From NCBI GenBank assembly GCA_963766375.1, contig CAVXZG010000002.1, forward strand, positions 37,948 through 101,947: a DNA stretch of 64,000 nt, in the 5' to 3' direction. Under the pieces are notes generated by a model. That model had not been told where the DNA came from and did not search any database. It saw only the letters and a list, made by a program, of their open reading frames with translations. This DNA is from AC-32 sp963766375. GTDB taxonomy: Bacteria > Actinomycetota > Thermoleophilia > Gaiellales > Gaiellaceae. Positions 16,197 through 26,424 of the stretch are shown here, one piece after another (positions within the stretch are counted from its first letter, which is position 1; every line of letters starts with the position of its first letter). Position numbers and translations under genes: made by a program.

Positions 16197-18067
16197 GGCG
16201 GGTCAGCCTGATCCGCAGCCTCGTCGCCGTCGCCCTCGTCGCCCTTCTCGCACCAGTGGCTGCGAGCGCAAACGTCAACCTGCGCGGCGTCGACGCGACC
16301 GGGTACCCGACGCTGCGCGCGACCATCGTCTCGCCGGTCGCCTCGAGCCAGCCGCCGACGCTGACCGAGAACGGCCAGCGCGTGATCGACCTGACGACTC
16401 AGAACCTGGCTTCCGCGAAGAGCGTCGTGATCGCCGTCGACCGCTCGCGGTCGATGGCAGGACGGCAGCTGGACGATGCGGTCGCCGCCGCCCGGCAATT
16501 CATCGGCGCCAAGGCGGGCTCCGATCGAATCGCCGTGGTCGTCTTCGGGTCGCACGCCGTCCAGCTGACCCGCTTTTCGTCCTCGACGATCGACTCGGAC
16601 GACGCGCTGCGCACGATGTCCGTGGACGCCAAGTCCGGAACGGCGCTCTACGACGCTCTCGCCCTCTCCGCCGCGATGCTGACGAAGGAAGTGGGCCGCG
16701 CACGCGTAGTCGTCCTGCTCACCGATGGCCAGGACGTCTCGAGCGCGTCCTCGCTTGATCAGTCGGTTGCGGCGGCGCGGAAGGCCAGTGCGCTCGTCTA
16801 CCCGATCGTCATCGGCAACACGGACGCGACCCGGCAGCCGCTCGAGCAGATCGCGCGCGAGACGGGAGGCACCTTCCACGGCGCCGTGTCGAGCGCGGTG
16901 CTGAAGGGCGTCTACGCCTCGGTCGCCGCCGAGCTCCGCCGCACCTGGCGGCTCGAGTGGGTGACCGCAGCGAGGCCGGGCGAGAAGCTCCACCTCCGGG
17001 CGTCCCTCGATCCCGAGGGCGCCGCGGCGGCCGACCTGACCGTGCCGGGCGACCTCGAGACTCCCGCCGGTAACGGCCGCGAGCTCCCCTCCCCGCTCTA
17101 CACGCCTTTCGGCGGTCTCCTGCTGACGCTACTCGTCGCCTTCCTCGTCCTGACGGCATGCGGGCTGGTGCTCGCCTCAGGCAAGGGCTCGTGGGTGAAG
17201 AGCCGGCTCACGCCCCATGTCGAGGGAGGTCGGCGCAAGACCAAGCAACGGGAGAAGGGCGAGCGGCTCGCCGCCTTCGCCAGCCTCTTCCGTGCGACGG
17301 AGCAGACGTTCGGCCACCGCCGTCTCTGGAAGCGGCTCCACCTCATGCTCGAGCGCGCCGATGTGCCGCTGCGCACGGCCGAGTTCGCGTACCTGATCGT
17401 CGGCTGCGGCTTCACGCTCGCGCTGCTGGCGGCGGTGTCGGGCCGCTCGACGCTCGAGATCCTGGTCGCGCTCGCCGTCGGGGCCCTCATCCCGTATGGC
17501 TGGGTCTCGTTCAAGTCACGCCGCCGGATGAGCGCCTTCGAAGACCAGCTTCCCGATCTCCTGGTGACCCTGGCCGCCTCACTCAAAGCGGGGCACAGCT
17601 TCAAGCAGGGAATCCAGACGGTGGTCGACGAGGGCCAGGACCCGGCCAGCAAGGTGCTCGGGCGTGTGATCACGGATACGCAGCTCGGCCGGCCGATGGA
17701 CGACGCGCTCGCCGAGACGGCCGAGCGGATCGGCTCGAAGAACTTCTCGTTCGTGATCACGGCGGTCTCGATTCAGCGCCAGGTCGGAGGCAGCCTCGCC
17801 GGGCTGTTCGACATGGTCGCGGACACCGTCCGGCAACGGCAGCAGTTCGCTCGCAAGATCAAGGGGCTCACGGCGATGGGCCGCGCATCCGCGTACGTGC
17901 TCGTCGGGTTGCCCTTCTTCGTCGGCCTCGCCATGACCGTCCTCAACCCGGAGTACATGGACCCGCTCTACCACACCTCGACGGGCCACCACCTCATCCT
18001 GATGGGCCTCGTGATGATGGCGTTCGGCTCGCTCATCCTCAAAAAACTCGTCTCCTTCCGGGGGTAG
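16193..18067 (+). CDS. tadB: Fusion of an extracytoplasmic vWA domain with TadB (T2SSF)
   Basis: A 624-residue protein, about twice the usual TadB length. It opens with a signal peptide ('LVAVALVALLAPVAASA'), then a von Willebrand A domain (residues ~75-240) with an intact MIDAS: 'DRSRSM' (DxSxS), 'GTALYDAL' (Thr) and 'LLTDGQD' (Asp). After a membrane segment near residue 310 comes a standard TadB/T2SSF domain ('LPDLLVTLAASLKAGHSF', 'VGGSLAGLFDMVADTVR'). The vWA part should face outside and TadB the membrane platform. The ATG overlaps the cpaF stop. The domain combination is clearly in one unbroken frame; its role is not known to me. Confidence 0.9.
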   Translation: MRRVSLIRSLVAVALVALLAPVAASANVNLRGVDATGYPTLRATIVSPVASSQPPTLTENGQRVIDLTTQNLASAKSVVIAVDRSRSMAGRQLDDAVAAARQFIGAKAGSDRIAVVVFGSHAVQLTRFSSSTIDSDDALRTMSVDAKSGTALYDALALSAAMLTKEVGRARVVVLLTDGQDVSSASSLDQSVAAARKASALVYPIVIGNTDATRQPLEQIARETGGTFHGAVSSAVLKGVYASVAAELRRTWRLEWVTAARPGEKLHLRASLDPEGAAAADLTVPGDLETPAGNGRELPSPLYTPFGGLLLTLLVAFLVLTACGLVLASGKGSWVKSRLTPHVEGGRRKTKQREKGERLAAFASLFRATEQTFGHRRLWKRLHLMLERADVPLRTAEFAYLIVGCGFTLALLAAVSGRSTLEILVALAVGALIPYGWVSFKSRRRMSAFEDQLPDLLVTLAASLKAGHSFKQGIQTVVDEGQDPASKVLGRVITDTQLGRPMDDALAETAERIGSKNFSFVITAVSIQRQVGGSLAGLFDMVADTVRQRQQFARKIKGLTAMGRASAYVLVGLPFFVGLAMTVLNPEYMDPLYHTSTGHHLILMGLVMMAFGSLILKKLVSFRG

Positions 18068-18073
18068 CCACTG

Positions 18074-18982
18074 ATGTTCCTCTTCATCGTGCTCGGAGTC
18101 ATCTGCCTTGCCGCCGCCGCCTATCTCCTTGGCGACGCGGTCACGATGCCTGCCCGCGAGCGACACACCTCGGTTCGCCGCGCCGCCAACTACGGTCGAT
18201 TCCGGGCGAAGCTCGGCCCCGGGCAGCTGCCGTTCCGCCAGCGCGTCCTGCTCCCGCTGGGCGACCGCCTCGCGGGCTGGACGATCAAGCTGCACCCGAA
18301 GACGAACATCGACGGGGTCAGCGCGCGGCTGCTTGCCGCGGGCCTCGGACGCACGATCTCGCCGACGACCTTCCTCGCCTTCAAGTCCGGATCCGCGATC
18401 GGCGGCCTGGTCTTGGGCGCGCTCGCCGGAGGCGCGTTCGCCGGCGCGGGCGGCGTGTTTCTGCTCGGGACCATTCTTGCCGGGCTCGGCTTCATCGTGC
18501 CCGACTTCGTGGTCTCGGCGAAGGCGCGATCCCGCAAGGACACCATCCGTGCCGAGCTCCCGGACGCGCTCGACCTGATGGCGGTCAGCGTCGAGGCCGG
18601 CCTCGGCTTCGACGGGGCGCTCGTCAAGTTGACCGAGCACATGGAGGGGCCGCTGGCCGAGGAGTTCGCGTTGACGCTCAATGAGGTCCGGATCGGCGAG
18701 ACCCGTCAGGACGCCCTCAAGAAGCTCGCCGAGCGAACCGGCACCGGCGAGCTCTCGTCCTTCGTGCGCTCGATCATCCAGGCCGACCAGCTGGGCATCT
18801 CCCTTGGCCGCATCCTGCGCGTGCAAGCGACCGATAGCCGGCTCAAGCGCCAGGCCGCCGCCGAGGAGAAGGCGATGAAGGCGCCGATCAAGATGCTCTT
18901 CCCGACCGTGCTCTTCATCTTCCCGGCCATGTTCCTCGTGATCCTCGGGCCGGCGTTCCTCAACCTCTCAAAGATCTTCTAA
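18074..18982 (+). CDS. tadC: TadC-type platform protein (T2SSF)
   Basis: The 302-residue membrane protein has the T2SSF pattern: N-terminal membrane segment, a cytoplasmic 'LPDALDLMAVSVEAGLGFDG' and 'SFVRSIIQADQLGISLGRIL', and a C-terminal hydrophobic hairpin ending in 'PAMFLVILGPAFLNL'. It forms the inner-membrane platform with TadB. It starts seven bases after tadB. The frame is intact. Confidence 0.9.
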   Translation: MFLFIVLGVICLAAAAYLLGDAVTMPARERHTSVRRAANYGRFRAKLGPGQLPFRQRVLLPLGDRLAGWTIKLHPKTNIDGVSARLLAAGLGRTISPTTFLAFKSGSAIGGLVLGALAGGAFAGAGGVFLLGTILAGLGFIVPDFVVSAKARSRKDTIRAELPDALDLMAVSVEAGLGFDGALVKLTEHMEGPLAEEFALTLNEVRIGETRQDALKKLAERTGTGELSSFVRSIIQADQLGISLGRILRVQATDSRLKRQAAAEEKAMKAPIKMLFPTVLFIFPAMFLVILGPAFLNLSKIF

Positions 18983-18999
18983 CCGGACCGGAGGCGACG

Positions 19000-20439
19000 A
19001 TGTCCGACCAGCCCGACAACCAGGGAGCAGAGACCGAAAAGGGGTTCGGGACCGGTCTGAGAGCGCAGCTCCAGCGCAGGCGAGACGGTGAGGACGCGCA
19101 GCCGGAGGGAGCAGGGGCGACGAACGTCGAGCTGCGCTTCGAGCTGACCGCGAGGCCCGCAGGAGACTCGCTCGAGGCTACGGTCAGCCCGGATCTCCAG
19201 GAGCTCAAGGCCGAGCTCGAAGCGGCTCGGGCGCGCGAGGCAACGCTGCGCGACGCGCTCAGCGAGCGCTCGCAGGCCTACGACCAGAACGTGGGCTCGG
19301 AGAAGCAGCTCGCCAACCGCGCCTCGACACTCGACGAGCGTGCCGCGAAGCTGGCGGAATTCGAGGCCGACCTCGAGGAGCGCGAGCGGCGTGTCCGGGA
19401 CCAGCGCCAGGTAATCGAGGCCGAGCACACGCGCGTGGCCGATCTCCAGGCGGAGCTCGCGTCGGAGCAGGCGCTGGCCGCGGAGCGGCAGGAAGCGGCC
19501 GAGGCGCGTCTTCGCGAGCTGAAGGGCGCCGACCGGGAGCGCGACAAGACAAAGACCGAGTTGACGAAGCAGCAGGCCGCTCTCGCCGACCGCGAGAAGA
19601 AGCTGTCCAAGAAGGAAAGCGAGCTGGCGGCGCGCGAGCAGGCCTCGACCGTGCGGCTTCAGGGCCGCGAGCGCTCGCTCGAGAAGCGCGAAAACGAGTG
19701 GCGCGGCCAGGACAAGGAGCTGGGCGAGCGGGAGCGCAAGCTCGCAGCCCGCGAGAATGAGCTGAGGAAAGAGGCAGCGCGGGTGTCCGCCCGCGACGAG
19801 GCGATCGGCGAGCGCGAGGCCGAGCTCCTGCTCAAGCAGGAGCGTCAGCGTGGCGATGCCGAGCGCTTCGAGCGCGAGCTGACGGACAAGGACAAGCTCG
19901 CTCGCGAAGCCGTCGCCCGCTCCGCGGAGCTCGACCGGCGGGAGCTCGACCTGACCGCCCGCGAGGCGGAGCTGAACCGGCTCCAGGCCTCGATCTCACA
20001 CGCCGAGCGCGACAGCAACCGCGGCCGCGACCTCGAGGAATGGAACGTTCGCCTGGAGCAGCGCGAGCGCGAGTTGGCCGCTCGCGAGGCCGAGGTCGCG
20101 AACTACGAGACCGTCACGGACTCACACAAGAAGCGGACCGACAAGCGCGATCAGCGGTTGAGCGCGATGGAGGAAACCATCAACGACCGGATCAAGGAGC
20201 TTGACGAGCGTGAAGGTGAGCTCGAGCTCCGCGAAGCCGGGCTCGAGGCAGACGTCGAGATCCGCACGGACAAGCTCGAGCAGCGCGAGCAAGTGCTGGC
20301 CGAGCTCGAGGAACGGCTCCGCAAGCAGGAAGCCGAGCTCGCGACGTACGTCGCGCAGGCGCAGACCGAGATCCAGCGGCGCGAGTCCGAGTGGTGGCAG
20401 AAGCAACTCGGCACCGACGCCGAGGTTCCGGCCGCCTGA
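19000..20439 (+). CDS. Long coiled-coil protein at the end of the Tad operon
   Basis: A 479-residue protein made almost wholly of charged heptad-like sequence (Arg/Glu/Ala/Leu) from residue ~60 to ~465, with recurring 'REAEL', 'EREL' and 'LAAREXEL' units. No membrane segment or signal peptide is visible, so it is probably a cytoplasmic rod. It follows tadC by 18 bp with GGAGGCG before the ATG, so it is likely co-transcribed with the pilus genes. I do not recognise a family beyond 'coiled coil'. A scaffold for the cytoplasmic face of the pilus machine is a guess from position. Confidence 0.75.
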   Translation: MSDQPDNQGAETEKGFGTGLRAQLQRRRDGEDAQPEGAGATNVELRFELTARPAGDSLEATVSPDLQELKAELEAARAREATLRDALSERSQAYDQNVGSEKQLANRASTLDERAAKLAEFEADLEERERRVRDQRQVIEAEHTRVADLQAELASEQALAAERQEAAEARLRELKGADRERDKTKTELTKQQAALADREKKLSKKESELAAREQASTVRLQGRERSLEKRENEWRGQDKELGERERKLAARENELRKEAARVSARDEAIGEREAELLLKQERQRGDAERFERELTDKDKLAREAVARSAELDRRELDLTAREAELNRLQASISHAERDSNRGRDLEEWNVRLEQRERELAAREAEVANYETVTDSHKKRTDKRDQRLSAMEETINDRIKELDEREGELELREAGLEADVEIRTDKLEQREQVLAELEERLRKQEAELATYVAQAQTEIQRRESEWWQKQLGTDAEVPAA

Positions 20440-20454
20440 TCTAGAGTCGGCCCT

Positions 20455-21636
20455 ATGCAGGGCCGCCGCGAAGCTCTCGCAGTCGGCCTCGTCTGGCTCG
20501 TCTGGCTCTCCGCGATCATCCTGACCGTTGCGATCGGACTGGCGGCCGGCGCCTACACCTTCACCGTCGGCTGGACGATCCACACCGGGCTGTGGCCGCT
20601 CTTCGCCTGGGACTACAACTGGTACTACCTGATCGCCTACACCGGGTATCCCGACGGGCTGGGCGGACCTCAGTACGCGTTCTTCCCGCTCTGGCCGCAC
20701 CTCCTGCGCTGGTCGGGCTCGATTCCGGACGGGATCGCGGCCGCCACGCTCGCCTGGACGGCCAGCGCGGCGGCCTTCTTCGGCGTCGCCGAAGGGACCC
20801 CCAGGGCACGGCTTCGAACGGCGCTCGCGCTGGCCTGCTGGCCCGGCTCCTTCGCGCTGGCGCTCGGCTACCCCGACGCGCTGGCGCTCGCGGCCGCCGC
20901 CTGGGCAGCGGTGCTGGCGCTCCGCGGGCGGCCGCTGGCCGCCGGCCTCGTCGGCGCGATCGCGGCGCTTGCCCGGCCGAGCGGCTTCCTGATCGCGCTG
21001 CCGCTCGCCTTGCTCGCCCGGGGCAAGGGGCCCCGCGCGTGGCTCGGCGCGGCCGCTCCGGTCGGAGCCGCAGCTGCCGTCCAGGCCTACTTCTGGTCGC
21101 GCAGCGGGAACCCGACCGTCTTCTTCGACGCGCAGCGCCTATGGGGTCGGGGAGGGCCGGGCCGATTCGGCGACTGGAGCAACCACCTACGGGACGTGAT
21201 CGAGCGCCACGGCCTGCTGATACCGGTCCTCGCCGTGCTTGCGGCGGCCGCGATCTTGCTCGTCTGGCGGCGCTTCGGGCCCTGGCCCACGGCGGTGATC
21301 GCCTACGCGTGCGCGGTTCCGCTGCTGCTGGCCGCGACGCAGAGCCTCGAGAGCTTCGTCGACAGCGCCAGAGCCGCGCTGGTGCTGCCTCTGCTCGTCG
21401 TCCTCTGGCGGCTCGGCCCGCTCTACCGGCCCTGGGCCGCATTCGCCACGGTGGTCGTGGGACTGCTGCTCTTCTCGGGAACGATGCAGAGCTTCGGCCG
21501 GCAGAGCCTGTTCGCGTTCCCGATCTTCTGGGCGATTGCGGAGGGGCCGCGCTGGCTGCGCTACCCGCCGCTGGCCGTGCTCGGCTTCGCCGCCAACCTC
21601 GGGCTCGTGCTGCTCCTTACGCGGTTCGCCCCTTAG
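20455..21636 (+). CDS. PIG-V-like mannosyltransferase / multi-pass membrane protein
   Basis: A 393-residue protein with about ten membrane segments. Early residues 'WDYNWYYLIAYTGY', then 'FFPLWPHLLRW' and 'LARPSGFLIALPL', follow the pattern of bacterial PIG-V-type mannosyltransferases, which use a polyprenyl-phosphate sugar at the outer membrane face; Asp in the first loop would be catalytic. The exact acceptor is unknown. It lies 15 bp after the coiled-coil gene and is convergent with the CGNR-like gene. Confidence 0.7.
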   Translation: MQGRREALAVGLVWLVWLSAIILTVAIGLAAGAYTFTVGWTIHTGLWPLFAWDYNWYYLIAYTGYPDGLGGPQYAFFPLWPHLLRWSGSIPDGIAAATLAWTASAAAFFGVAEGTPRARLRTALALACWPGSFALALGYPDALALAAAAWAAVLALRGRPLAAGLVGAIAALARPSGFLIALPLALLARGKGPRAWLGAAAPVGAAAAVQAYFWSRSGNPTVFFDAQRLWGRGGPGRFGDWSNHLRDVIERHGLLIPVLAVLAAAAILLVWRRFGPWPTAVIAYACAVPLLLAATQSLESFVDSARAALVLPLLVVLWRLGPLYRPWAAFATVVVGLLLFSGTMQSFGRQSLFAFPIFWAIAEGPRWLRYPPLAVLGFAANLGLVLLLTRFAP

Positions 21637-22173
21637 CGCCGCTCCGCGGTAATGGGCCGCGGCGACCCGGTCGGCGCAGAGCTGGCTGCAGTACCGTCGG
21701 CTGCGGTTCCGCGAGCGGTCGAGGTAGACGCAGCGGCAGGGCAGAGCGTCGCAGACGCCGAAACGCTCCCAGCCGTCCGTCTGGACCGCCACGAGCAGCG
21801 CGGCGGCGACTCGGGGGGCGAGTCGGTCGGCGAGATCGCGCGCGCGCCGTGGCTCGTAGGAGAACCGCCAGCCGTCCTTGCCCGGCCGGAGCTGTGCGAT
21901 CGAGTCGGCAAGCAGGTCGTTCAGGATCTCGACGGCCTCTGCCTCGGTCTCGGCCTCGAAGACGCTGCGCACGCGGCGGCGCAACGAGCGCACACGCTTG
22001 AGATCCCCTTCCGCGGCCACCCGCGCCTCCCGGTCGAGCCCGTGCTGCTCGAGGAACGTGCGCAGGTTCTTCGCGTCGCGAAGGAACTCCGGCTCGTCGT
22101 CGAGGACGTCCCACGTGTTCACGAGGCCCACGGCCAGGTCGATCTCCCGCTGCTGCAGATTTCCTCCGTTCAT
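21633..22173 (-). CDS. CGNR-like zinc-finger regulator (ABATE domain), probable 3' frameshift
   Basis: Residues 1-120 match the ABATE (stress-induced regulator) domain ('DLAVGLVNTWDVLDDEPEFL'). They are followed by a treble-clef finger 'FGVCDALPCRCVYLDRSRN' and 'RRYCSQLCADRVAAAHYR'. The fourth motif is CADR where the family has CGNR. The open frame continues to 21187 antisense to the mannosyltransferase as low-complexity sequence. Dropping one base near 21643 ends it at 21633, the usual family length, so I give that end. The family is thought to bind DNA. It is divergent from the permease gene. Confidence 0.7.
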
Positions 22174-22235
22174 GCTAACTTCGTCAGTAGCGTAGCCGTC
22201 TAAGCTCCTGACGGAGAAGATCCAAGGAGGCAGCG

Positions 22236-23207
22236 GTGTTCCGATACCTGGTCAGGCGGATCCTCTGGGCGATAGTCCTGTTCTTTGCGGTCACGATCGT
22301 CACCTACATCATTTTCTTCGTCATCCCGGCTGACCCCGCCCGCGCGTTCGCGGGAAAGAACCCCACCGAGGAACAGATCGTGCGCGCGCGCCACTACCTG
22401 GGGATCGACAAGCCGGTCCCCGTGCAGTACGTGAAGTTCCTCTGGCGCCTGACGTATCACCATTCGCTCGGGCGCTCCTTCGCGAACCGCGAGCCCGTGA
22501 ACAACGTCGTCTTCACCGCGGCACCCGTGACTGCCTCTCTCGTGATCGGCGGCGCGGTCCTCTGGATGCTGATTGCCCTCCCCCTCGGGATCCTGTCTGC
22601 CCTGAGGCCGCGCTCGCTGTTAGACCGAACGTCGATGACCTTCGTGCTGATCGGGGTCTCCGCGCATCCCATCTGGATCGGGCTCATCTTCAGCTACTTC
22701 CTCGGCTTCAGGTTCCACCTCACGCCGATCGCCGGTTACTGCGACTTCATCAACCCCTCGATCGGCGCCGAGTGCGGCGGGCCGACGCAATGGGCCTACC
22801 ACATGATTCTGCCCTGGATGACCTTCGCCACGCTGTACGCGGCGCTGTACGTGCGGATGATCCGAGCCAACGTGATGGAGGCGATGCACGAGGACTACGT
22901 GCGCACTGCGCGCGCCAAGGGCTCCACCGAGTCTCGTGTGATGCGGGTCCACGTCCTCCGCAACGCCCTCCTGCCCATCGTGACGATCCTCGGAATGGAC
23001 ATCGGCACCGCACTCGGCGGGGCGATCTTCACCGAGTCGATCTACGGGCTCCCGGGTCTGGGCAGGGTCTCGCTCCAGGCCCTGAACAACCTCGACCTGC
23101 CCACCGTGATGGGCGTGGTGGTGTTCGCGACCACGATGATCATCCTGTTCAACCTGGTCGTTGACGTCCTCTATGCCTGGATCGACCCGAGGATTCGCCT
23201 CGCGTAA
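22236..23207 (+). CDS. Dpp/Opp-type ABC transporter permease (orphan)
   Basis: The 323-residue inner-membrane permease of the DppB/OppB class has N-terminal 'YLVRRILWAIVLFFAVTIVT' and six membrane segments. The EAA loop 'YVRTARAKGSTESRVMRVHV' contacts the ATPase, and the C-terminus has 'IYGLPGLGRVSLQALNNLD'. The GTG start follows AAGGAGG. No partner permease, ATPases or binding protein lie beside it, so the substrate (peptide, nickel or glycan) cannot be told. A short repeat CGTCAG/CTGACG at 22184-22216 in its leader could be an operator. Confidence 0.92.
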   Translation: MFRYLVRRILWAIVLFFAVTIVTYIIFFVIPADPARAFAGKNPTEEQIVRARHYLGIDKPVPVQYVKFLWRLTYHHSLGRSFANREPVNNVVFTAAPVTASLVIGGAVLWMLIALPLGILSALRPRSLLDRTSMTFVLIGVSAHPIWIGLIFSYFLGFRFHLTPIAGYCDFINPSIGAECGGPTQWAYHMILPWMTFATLYAALYVRMIRANVMEAMHEDYVRTARAKGSTESRVMRVHVLRNALLPIVTILGMDIGTALGGAIFTESIYGLPGLGRVSLQALNNLDLPTVMGVVVFATTMIILFNLVVDVLYAWIDPRIRLA

Positions 23208-23222
23208 GTAACGTTCCGGCCC

Positions 23223-24316
<1,094 letters not shown>

Positions 24317-24320
<4 letters not shown>

Positions 24321-24775
24321 CAGCTGCCACCCTGCACACCAATCACGGCGCGATCGCGATCGAGCTCTTCGACGAGGACGCGCCCAAGACCGTCGAGAAC
24401 TTCCTCAAGCTCGCCCGTGACGGCTTCTACGACGGCGTCGTCTTCCACCGCATCATTCCGGACTTCATGATCCAGGGCGGCGACCCGACCGGCACCGGCA
24501 TGGGCGGCCCCGGCTACACCTTCGAGGACGAGTTCAACGACCACAAGGTCGAGCGCGGAGCGCTCGCGATGGCCAATGCAGGCCCGAACACCAATGGCAG
24601 CCAGTTCTTCATCGTCACGACCGCGGCCGCGCCGTGGCTCGACGGCAAGCACACCGTCTTCGGCCGCGTCACCGAGGGCATGGACGCCGTGGACACGATC
24701 GAGCAGGTCGACACGGACGCCCAGGACAAGCCCCACGAGCCGGTCGTGATCGAGCGCGTGGAGCTGCCGGACTAG
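24317..24775 (+). CDS. Cyclophilin-type peptidyl-prolyl isomerase
   Basis: The 152-residue cytoplasmic cyclophilin has the signature 'YDGVVFHRIIPDFMIQGGDP', including the catalytic Arg. It also has 'GALAMANAGPNTNGSQFFIV' and 'PWLDGKHTVFGRV'. It speeds cis-trans isomerisation of Xaa-Pro bonds. The ATG overlaps the epimerase stop (ATGA), so the two are coupled. Confidence 0.95.
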
Positions 24776-26270
24776 CTCGATCCGCAGGCGAGGCCGTTGT
24801 AGCTCGCCTGGAACTGGGTCTTCGTCGACTTGAGCGCCGGCTCGACCTGCGCGAGCGTCTGCTGCGGGCGCCGAGCAGCTTCATCGTCGCCGGTGGGAGA
24901 CGCCGCGGACGATCACCGCGGCGATCAGGACGCGAGCGAGGCCGAAGCCCATCTGCTTGAGGTCGAGCGTCGCGGAGCGTCGCGAAGATCGCGAAGACGA
25001 CCACCATCACGAACGCCGCGCTGGTGACCGTTCCGGCCGTCGTGACGATGCCGCGCTCGACCGCCTCGTTGGTCGGCATGCCGCGGTCGACGAGCTCCTT
25101 GATCCGGCTGACGATGAAGACGTGGTAGTCCATCGAGAGCCCGAAGAGGAGCACGAAGAGGAACAGCGGTAGCCACGAGGGCGATCGCCCCGTTGGACTT
25201 GAAGTTGAGGATGCCCTCGGCCCAGGAGTGCTGGAAGACGAGCACGAGGATCCCGTAGGCCGCCCGACCGAGAGCAGGTTGAGCACGATCGCCTTGATCG
25301 GGATCACACGAGCGGAAGGTCATCAGCAGCAACAGGAACGCGAGCCCGAGCACGAAGAAGAAGACCAGCGGCAGGTGCGTCCGCATCAGGTCGTTGAAGT
25401 CGCTGTTGCCTGGCGGTCTCGCCGGTGACGCCGACCTCGACTGCGGGGACGCGTGCCGAGCGTGGCCGGGATGATGTCGTTGCGGAGCGTCGGCCAGCGC
25501 CCGTACGCCGTGCGCTCGGCTGTCGTTGGACTGATCGGCATCGAGACGGCGCAACGGTGGTGGACTGGGTTTCGTCGACGTCCTTTGCGCGCCGCCTGCA
25601 CCTTGGCATTCGCAGCGCGTCCGAGGTCGCGGACCGCCTGCCCGCACTCGAGGCGGTCTTCGAGGTCTAGGCTTGTCCACGATCCGTCAGCCGGCGGCGC
25701 CCGGGGAACGCCGTCCTGCACGCGGTCGTAGGGCCTTGACGATCGGAGATCGACTGCGGCAGGTCGTTGAAGCTCGGGAACTTCGTGCTGCATGTTGAAC
25801 GCCGGGATGCGTCGAACGCGATGAGCAGGGCCGGCAGAGGCCGTCACCGAGATCCGCGGGCGCCTCATCACCGCGCCCGAGGATCGCGCCCCAGAAGCGC
25901 GACTCGCGCCGACCGCTTCGCGTCCGGCGCAGGACGGGATCCGGCCTTGTTCGAAGCTGTTCAGCGAGTTGCAGAGCGCCGGCAGCACGGAGAGCGAGCC
26001 GACGATCGCCACCAGAGACGACGATCATCGTGCCGAGGCCGATCGACCTGAAGGTCGGGTCGCCGGCCACGCATCATCCCGGCGACGGCCAGGAGCACGG
26101 TCGCCCCGGAGATCGAACACGGCCTGGCCCGAAGTGGCCGCAGTTCGCAGAGAGCGCGTTGTGCGGCGTTCAGCCCGACGCGCCCGCTCTTCGCGCTCAC
26201 GCTTGATGTAGAAGAGCGAGTAGTCCACGCCGACGGCCATGCCCGACGAGCAGGATCACCGAGGCCGTCC
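24776..26270 (-). pseudogene. Shattered MmpL/RND-type transporter fragment
   Basis: Pieces of one MmpL protein are found in order but in constantly changing frames: 'VGMAVGVDYSLFYIKRERE' (26.24 kb), 'ISGATVLLAVAGMM', 'FRSIGLGTMIVVSG', 'VGSLSVLPALCNSL', 'VMRRPRISVTASAG', 'LPLVFFFVLGLAFLLLLMTF' (25.36 kb), 'LPLFLFVLLFGLSMDYHVF' (25.15 kb) and 'PPATMKLLG' (24.88 kb). At least ten frame changes fall in about 1.4 kb. The N-terminal third is absent, because the sequence starts abruptly at about 26270 beside an unrelated lipoprotein start. The last ~100 bases read as a different tail (a frame ending 'FQASYNGLACGSS'). It is either a decayed gene or badly resolved assembly. An intact relative is at 53333-55522. 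Confidence 0.8.
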
Positions 26271-26271
26271 T

Positions 26272-26424
26272 GTTGAGACGACTTGAACTTCCGCCACCCT
26301 CGTTGCCGTTCCCCTGTGCGGTGCCGCCTCCACCTCCGCAGCCAACAAGGAGGAACGGTGCGACTGCCGCGGCCGTCAGCGCGACCAGCCTCGCCCTGAA
26401 CAGCGGTCTATCCCCTTGTCGCAC
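26272..26424 (-). pseudogene. 5' fragment of a lipoprotein gene, cut at an MmpL junction
   Basis: From GTG 26424, preceded by GGGAGG, the minus strand encodes a lipoprotein signal peptide 'LVALTAAAVAPFLLVGC' with lipobox LVGC and then Gly/Asn-rich sequence. At about 26270 the reading frame passes straight into 'TASVILLVG', the middle of an MmpL protein. The mature part of the lipoprotein is missing. The same start region is repeated about 197 bp away in a copy whose frame is broken. Confidence 0.6.
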
